From Nocardia rhamnosiphila NBRC 108938 (GTDB taxonomy: Bacteria; Actinomycetota; Actinomycetes; Mycobacteriales; Mycobacteriaceae), in assembly GCF_000720425.1 (NCBI RefSeq), contig NZ_JOAJ01000008.1, positions 248,001 through 312,000 of the forward strand: a stretch of DNA of 64,000 nt. Direction: 5' to 3'. A program made the translations under genes and the position numbers. Positions 61,703 through 64,000 of this stretch are shown piece by piece. Each line of letters begins with the position of its first letter. Within the stretch, counting starts at the first letter, position 1. Below the pieces are notes generated by a model. It was given only the letters and a program-made list of their open reading frames with translations, was not told where the DNA came from and searched no databases.

Positions 61703-63460
61703 ATGGTGACCGCATCCGGCCTCACGGTGGCGGCGCTGCTCGCGGCGGCGCTGGCGACCGTCGTCCTCGGTGTGTACGGGGTGCGTTGGGCGCGCACGAC
61801 CTCGGATTTCCTGGTGGCCTCCCGCAGTGTCGGCCCACGCTGGAACGCCGCCGCGGTCTCCGGTGAGTATCTGTCCGCCGCATCGTTCCTCGGGGTCGCC
61901 GGGCTGATCGCCAAATACGGCGCCGACGCCCTGTGGTACCCGGTGGGTTTCACCGCCGGGTATCTGGCGCTGCTGCTTTTCGTGGCGGCGCCGCTGCGGC
62001 GGTCGGGGGCCTACACCGTGCCGGATTTCGCCGAGTTCCGGTGGGGGTCGCCGCGGTTGCGCCGCCTCGCCGCCGTGGTGGTGGTGCTGGTGTGCGCGGT
62101 GTACGTGATCCCGCAGTTCCAGGGCGCCGGGCTGACGTTGCGCATTCTGCTGGGCGTACCGGGCTGGGTGGGGGCGGTCGCGGTGGCGGTGATCGTGGTG
62201 GCCAATGTCGTTTCCGGGGGAATGCGGTCGATAACCCTGGTCCAGGCCTTCCAGTACTGGCTGAAACTGACCGCGGTGGCGCTGCCCGCGCTCGTTCTGC
62301 TGGTGCATTTCTTCGCCGCCGACCGGCCCGGCGGCGATCGCGAACTCGGCGCGCCCGCCCCGCCGACGGTGAGCGAACAGACCACGGTGGAGGTGACCAC
62401 TCCGGTACTCGTGCAATTGGCCGCACCGCAGTGGGTCTCGGTGCACGGGGTCTTGGACGACCGCACGGTGGACGGTCCGGTCCTGCTGGCGGCGGGTATT
62501 CACGAATTGGCCCGGGACACCCGGCTGGTGCTCGACCCGGGCGCGGCGGTGCCGGTGGTGGCGGGCGCTCCGGCCGACGGCGCGCACTGGCTGTTGCCCG
62601 GTGGCGGTTTCGCCGGACCGCATCCGCGGTATCAGGTGTACTCGCTGATGATCGCCACATTCCTGGGCACCATGGGATTACCGCATGTCCTCGTCCGCTT
62701 CTACACCAACCGCGACGGCCGGGCCGCCCGCTCCACCGCGCTCGCCGTGATCGCGCTGGTCGGCACCTTCTATCTGTTCCCGGTGCTGCTGGGTGTCTTC
62801 GCCCGGCTCTATGTGCCGCAACTGCTGATCACCGGGACCTCCGACGCCGCGGTCCTGCTGCTGCCCTCGTCGGCGCTGGCGGGGCTGCCCGGGCAGCTGC
62901 TGGCGGCGCTGGTCGCGGCGGGCGCCATGGCCGCTTTCCTGTCCACATCCTCGGGGCTGGTGGTGAGTATCGCCGGCGTGCTGAGTACGGATGTGCTGCG
63001 CGGGCGGATCCGGGACTTCCGGGTCGCGGCGCTGGTCGCCGGCGCGGTACCGCTGACACTGTCGCTGGGCGTGGTCTCGCTGGACCTGTCCCGCACAGTG
63101 GGGCTGGCGTTCTCGCTCGCGGCCGCGACCCTGTGCCCACTGCTGGTGCTCGGGATCTGGTGGCGCGGCCTCACCGCGGTGGGCGCGGCCGCCGGTCTGG
63201 TGACCGGTGGCACCGTGGCGGGCGCGGCGACCCTGGTCTCCGTGCTGGGCGGCGTCTCCGGCCACCTGGCGGACGGCTGGGCCGCGGCGCTGCTCGGATA
63301 TCCCGCGGCCGTGGCGGTCCCGCTGGCCTTCGCGACCATGGTGCTGGTCAGCCGCTGGACCCCGCGACCGCCGGGAGTGGGCCGGGCGTTCGTCCGGATG
63401 CACGCCCCGGAGCGGCTGGGCATGGGCGCCGACCGCGTGCCCGGGCACCGGCCGGACTGA
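61703..63460 (+). CDS. Sodium:solute symporter (SSS family, monocarboxylate/acetate type)
   Basis: A 585-aa transporter with about 13 membrane segments. SGEYLSAASFLGVAGLI, FAEFRWGSPRLRRLAAV and GLPHVLVRFYTNRDGRAARSTA are typical of the ActP/MctC group. A hydrophilic stretch of about 100 residues (about 205-310) forms an external loop between membrane segments. The solute is likely a short carboxylate such as acetate, pyruvate or propionate; this is inferred. ATG 61703 has GAGGGG 9 nt upstream. Confidence 0.9.
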   Translation: MVTASGLTVAALLAAALATVVLGVYGVRWARTTSDFLVASRSVGPRWNAAAVSGEYLSAASFLGVAGLIAKYGADALWYPVGFTAGYLALLLFVAAPLRRSGAYTVPDFAEFRWGSPRLRRLAAVVVVLVCAVYVIPQFQGAGLTLRILLGVPGWVGAVAVAVIVVANVVSGGMRSITLVQAFQYWLKLTAVALPALVLLVHFFAADRPGGDRELGAPAPPTVSEQTTVEVTTPVLVQLAAPQWVSVHGVLDDRTVDGPVLLAAGIHELARDTRLVLDPGAAVPVVAGAPADGAHWLLPGGGFAGPHPRYQVYSLMIATFLGTMGLPHVLVRFYTNRDGRAARSTALAVIALVGTFYLFPVLLGVFARLYVPQLLITGTSDAAVLLLPSSALAGLPGQLLAALVAAGAMAAFLSTSSGLVVSIAGVLSTDVLRGRIRDFRVAALVAGAVPLTLSLGVVSLDLSRTVGLAFSLAAATLCPLLVLGIWWRGLTAVGAAAGLVTGGTVAGAATLVSVLGGVSGHLADGWAAALLGYPAAVAVPLAFATMVLVSRWTPRPPGVGRAFVRMHAPERLGMGADRVPGHRPD

Positions 63461-63535
63461 TCGGCGGCAGCGACCGGGCCCGACCGCTCGTCGCGGCCCA
63501 GCGACCGCTCACCGCACACTTCCCCGTCTCCACCG

Positions 63536-63551
63536 AGTGACTCCCGTCACA
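63536..63551. promoter_or_regulatory. Crp/GlxR-like site upstream of the DUF485-symporter pair
   Basis: AGTGACTCCCGTCACA matches TGTGA-N6-TCACA except for the first base. It lies about 26 nt before TACCTT (63578-63583), a possible -10, and 72 nt before the DUF485 start. Confidence 0.6.
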
Positions 63552-63622
63552 AGGGTCTCGAATCCCCTTCGGGCCGCTACCTTCTGCTCAGGTAATACAC
63601 GTCACATGATGAGGGACCCGGC

Positions 63623-63976
63623 ATGACCGATATCGATCTCGACAAAAGCGGGGAGCGGGCCGACCCGCCGCCCGATTTCGTCGCCGCGCAGGCGAGCCCG
63701 GAGTTCCAGGAGCTCCGTAACCGGCTGCGCCGCTTCATTTTTCCCATGGCCGCCCTGTTCCTGCTCTGGTACCTCGGTTATGTGCTGCTCGGCGCCTACG
63801 CGCACGATTTCATGGCCACTCCGGTGTTCGGTGAGATCAATATAGGACTGCTGCTGGGGCTGGGCCAGTTCGTCTCGACCTTCCTGATCACCGGCCTCTA
63901 CGTCCGCTTCGCCAACCGGGAACTGGACCCGCGGGCCGCCGCGCTCCGCGCCGAACTGGAAGGAAACCGGTCGTGA
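63623..63976 (+). CDS. DUF485 membrane protein, symporter partner (MctB-like)
   Basis: A 117-aa protein. FVAAQASPEFQELRNRLRRFIFPMA opens a DUF485 domain with two membrane segments (about 38-58 and 74-95) and FANRELDPRAAALRAELEG at the end. Such proteins sit before acetate/monocarboxylate symporters, for example mctB before mctC in Corynebacterium. ATG 63623 has GAGGGA 8 nt upstream. The stop overlaps the next gene as GTGA. Confidence 0.92.
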   Translation: MTDIDLDKSGERADPPPDFVAAQASPEFQELRNRLRRFIFPMAALFLLWYLGYVLLGAYAHDFMATPVFGEINIGLLLGLGQFVSTFLITGLYVRFANRELDPRAAALRAELEGNRS

Positions 63977-64000
63977 ACACGCTGTACGCCGCCGACGCCA
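63973..64000 (+). CDS. Start of a second sodium:solute symporter (3' truncated)
   Basis: Only nine codons are present, from GTG 63973, which overlaps the DUF485 stop as GTGA. The beginning, MNTLYAADA, and the position directly after a DUF485 gene suggest an MctC/ActP-type symporter. Confidence 0.6.

Noticed and set aside
63590..63606. CACGTCACATGATG before the DUF485 gene as a second Crp site
   Set aside because: Only one half-site is good; the match is too weak to call.

Overview
The window is high-GC actinobacterial chromosome with mycolic-acid-bacterium (Mycobacteriales) gene content, most likely Nocardia or a close Nocardiaceae relative. The evidence is QcrB, PknL, MptA, LppM, Wag31, SepF, an Emb-type arabinosyltransferase, an MTB12-like lipoprotein, a two-domain MraZ, an actinobacterial T-box before ileS, and gene order that follows M. 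tuberculosis Rv2179c to Rv2144c and then Rv1536 to Rv1540. The species assignment is inference; no rRNA or other marker is present. I saw no tRNA, rRNA, CRISPR array, prophage or intact insertion sequence.

Layout. 1-5.3 kb: the 3' end of qcrB, an exoribonuclease, the type II DAHP synthase aroG, the kinase pknL with four PASTA repeats, and an Rv2175c-like DNA-binding protein. 5.3-17.5 kb: two minus-strand operons hold a split carotenoid pathway, crtE-crtI-mptA-crtB and GNAT-crtO-cruF-lppM-GT2. Between them lie metF and a small unknown gene. Together they could make GGPP, phytoene, a desaturated carotene, and then a ketolated, hydrated and glycosylated product. No lycopene cyclase is present. 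17.7-18.8 kb: a HEPN-domain protein and a DUF3040 membrane protein.

19.1-40.8 kb: the dcw cluster, all on the plus strand: mraZ, rsmH, ftsL, ftsI, murE, murF, mraY, murD, ftsW, murG, murC, ftsQ, ftsZ, pgeF, yggS, sepF, yggT, wag31 and a small membrane protein. Most junctions are ATGA or GTGA overlaps. It makes the lipid II precursor and builds the septum and polar growth machinery. The mraZ promoter carries three TGGRG boxes at 10-bp spacing. sepF is preceded by two tandem copies of an 81-bp repeat inserted between its apparent Shine-Dalgarno sequence and its start codon.

40.8-64 kb: a T-box riboswitch and ileS; an NlpC/P60 hydrolase behind a perfect Crp-type site and a probable c-di-AMP riboswitch; galU; a DinX-like Y-family polymerase; an MTB12-like lipoprotein; a solitary Emb-type arabinosyltransferase; the P-type ATPase ctpE; a strongly palindromic intergenic element; phzF; rluD and lspA; a lipoprotein candidate; a VOC protein; and a LytTR regulator followed by monocarboxylate-type sodium symporters with a DUF485 partner and a Crp/GlxR-like site. 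The last gene runs off the window. Many genes look leaderless, with a TANNNT box 6-8 nt before an ATG or GTG and no Shine-Dalgarno sequence.
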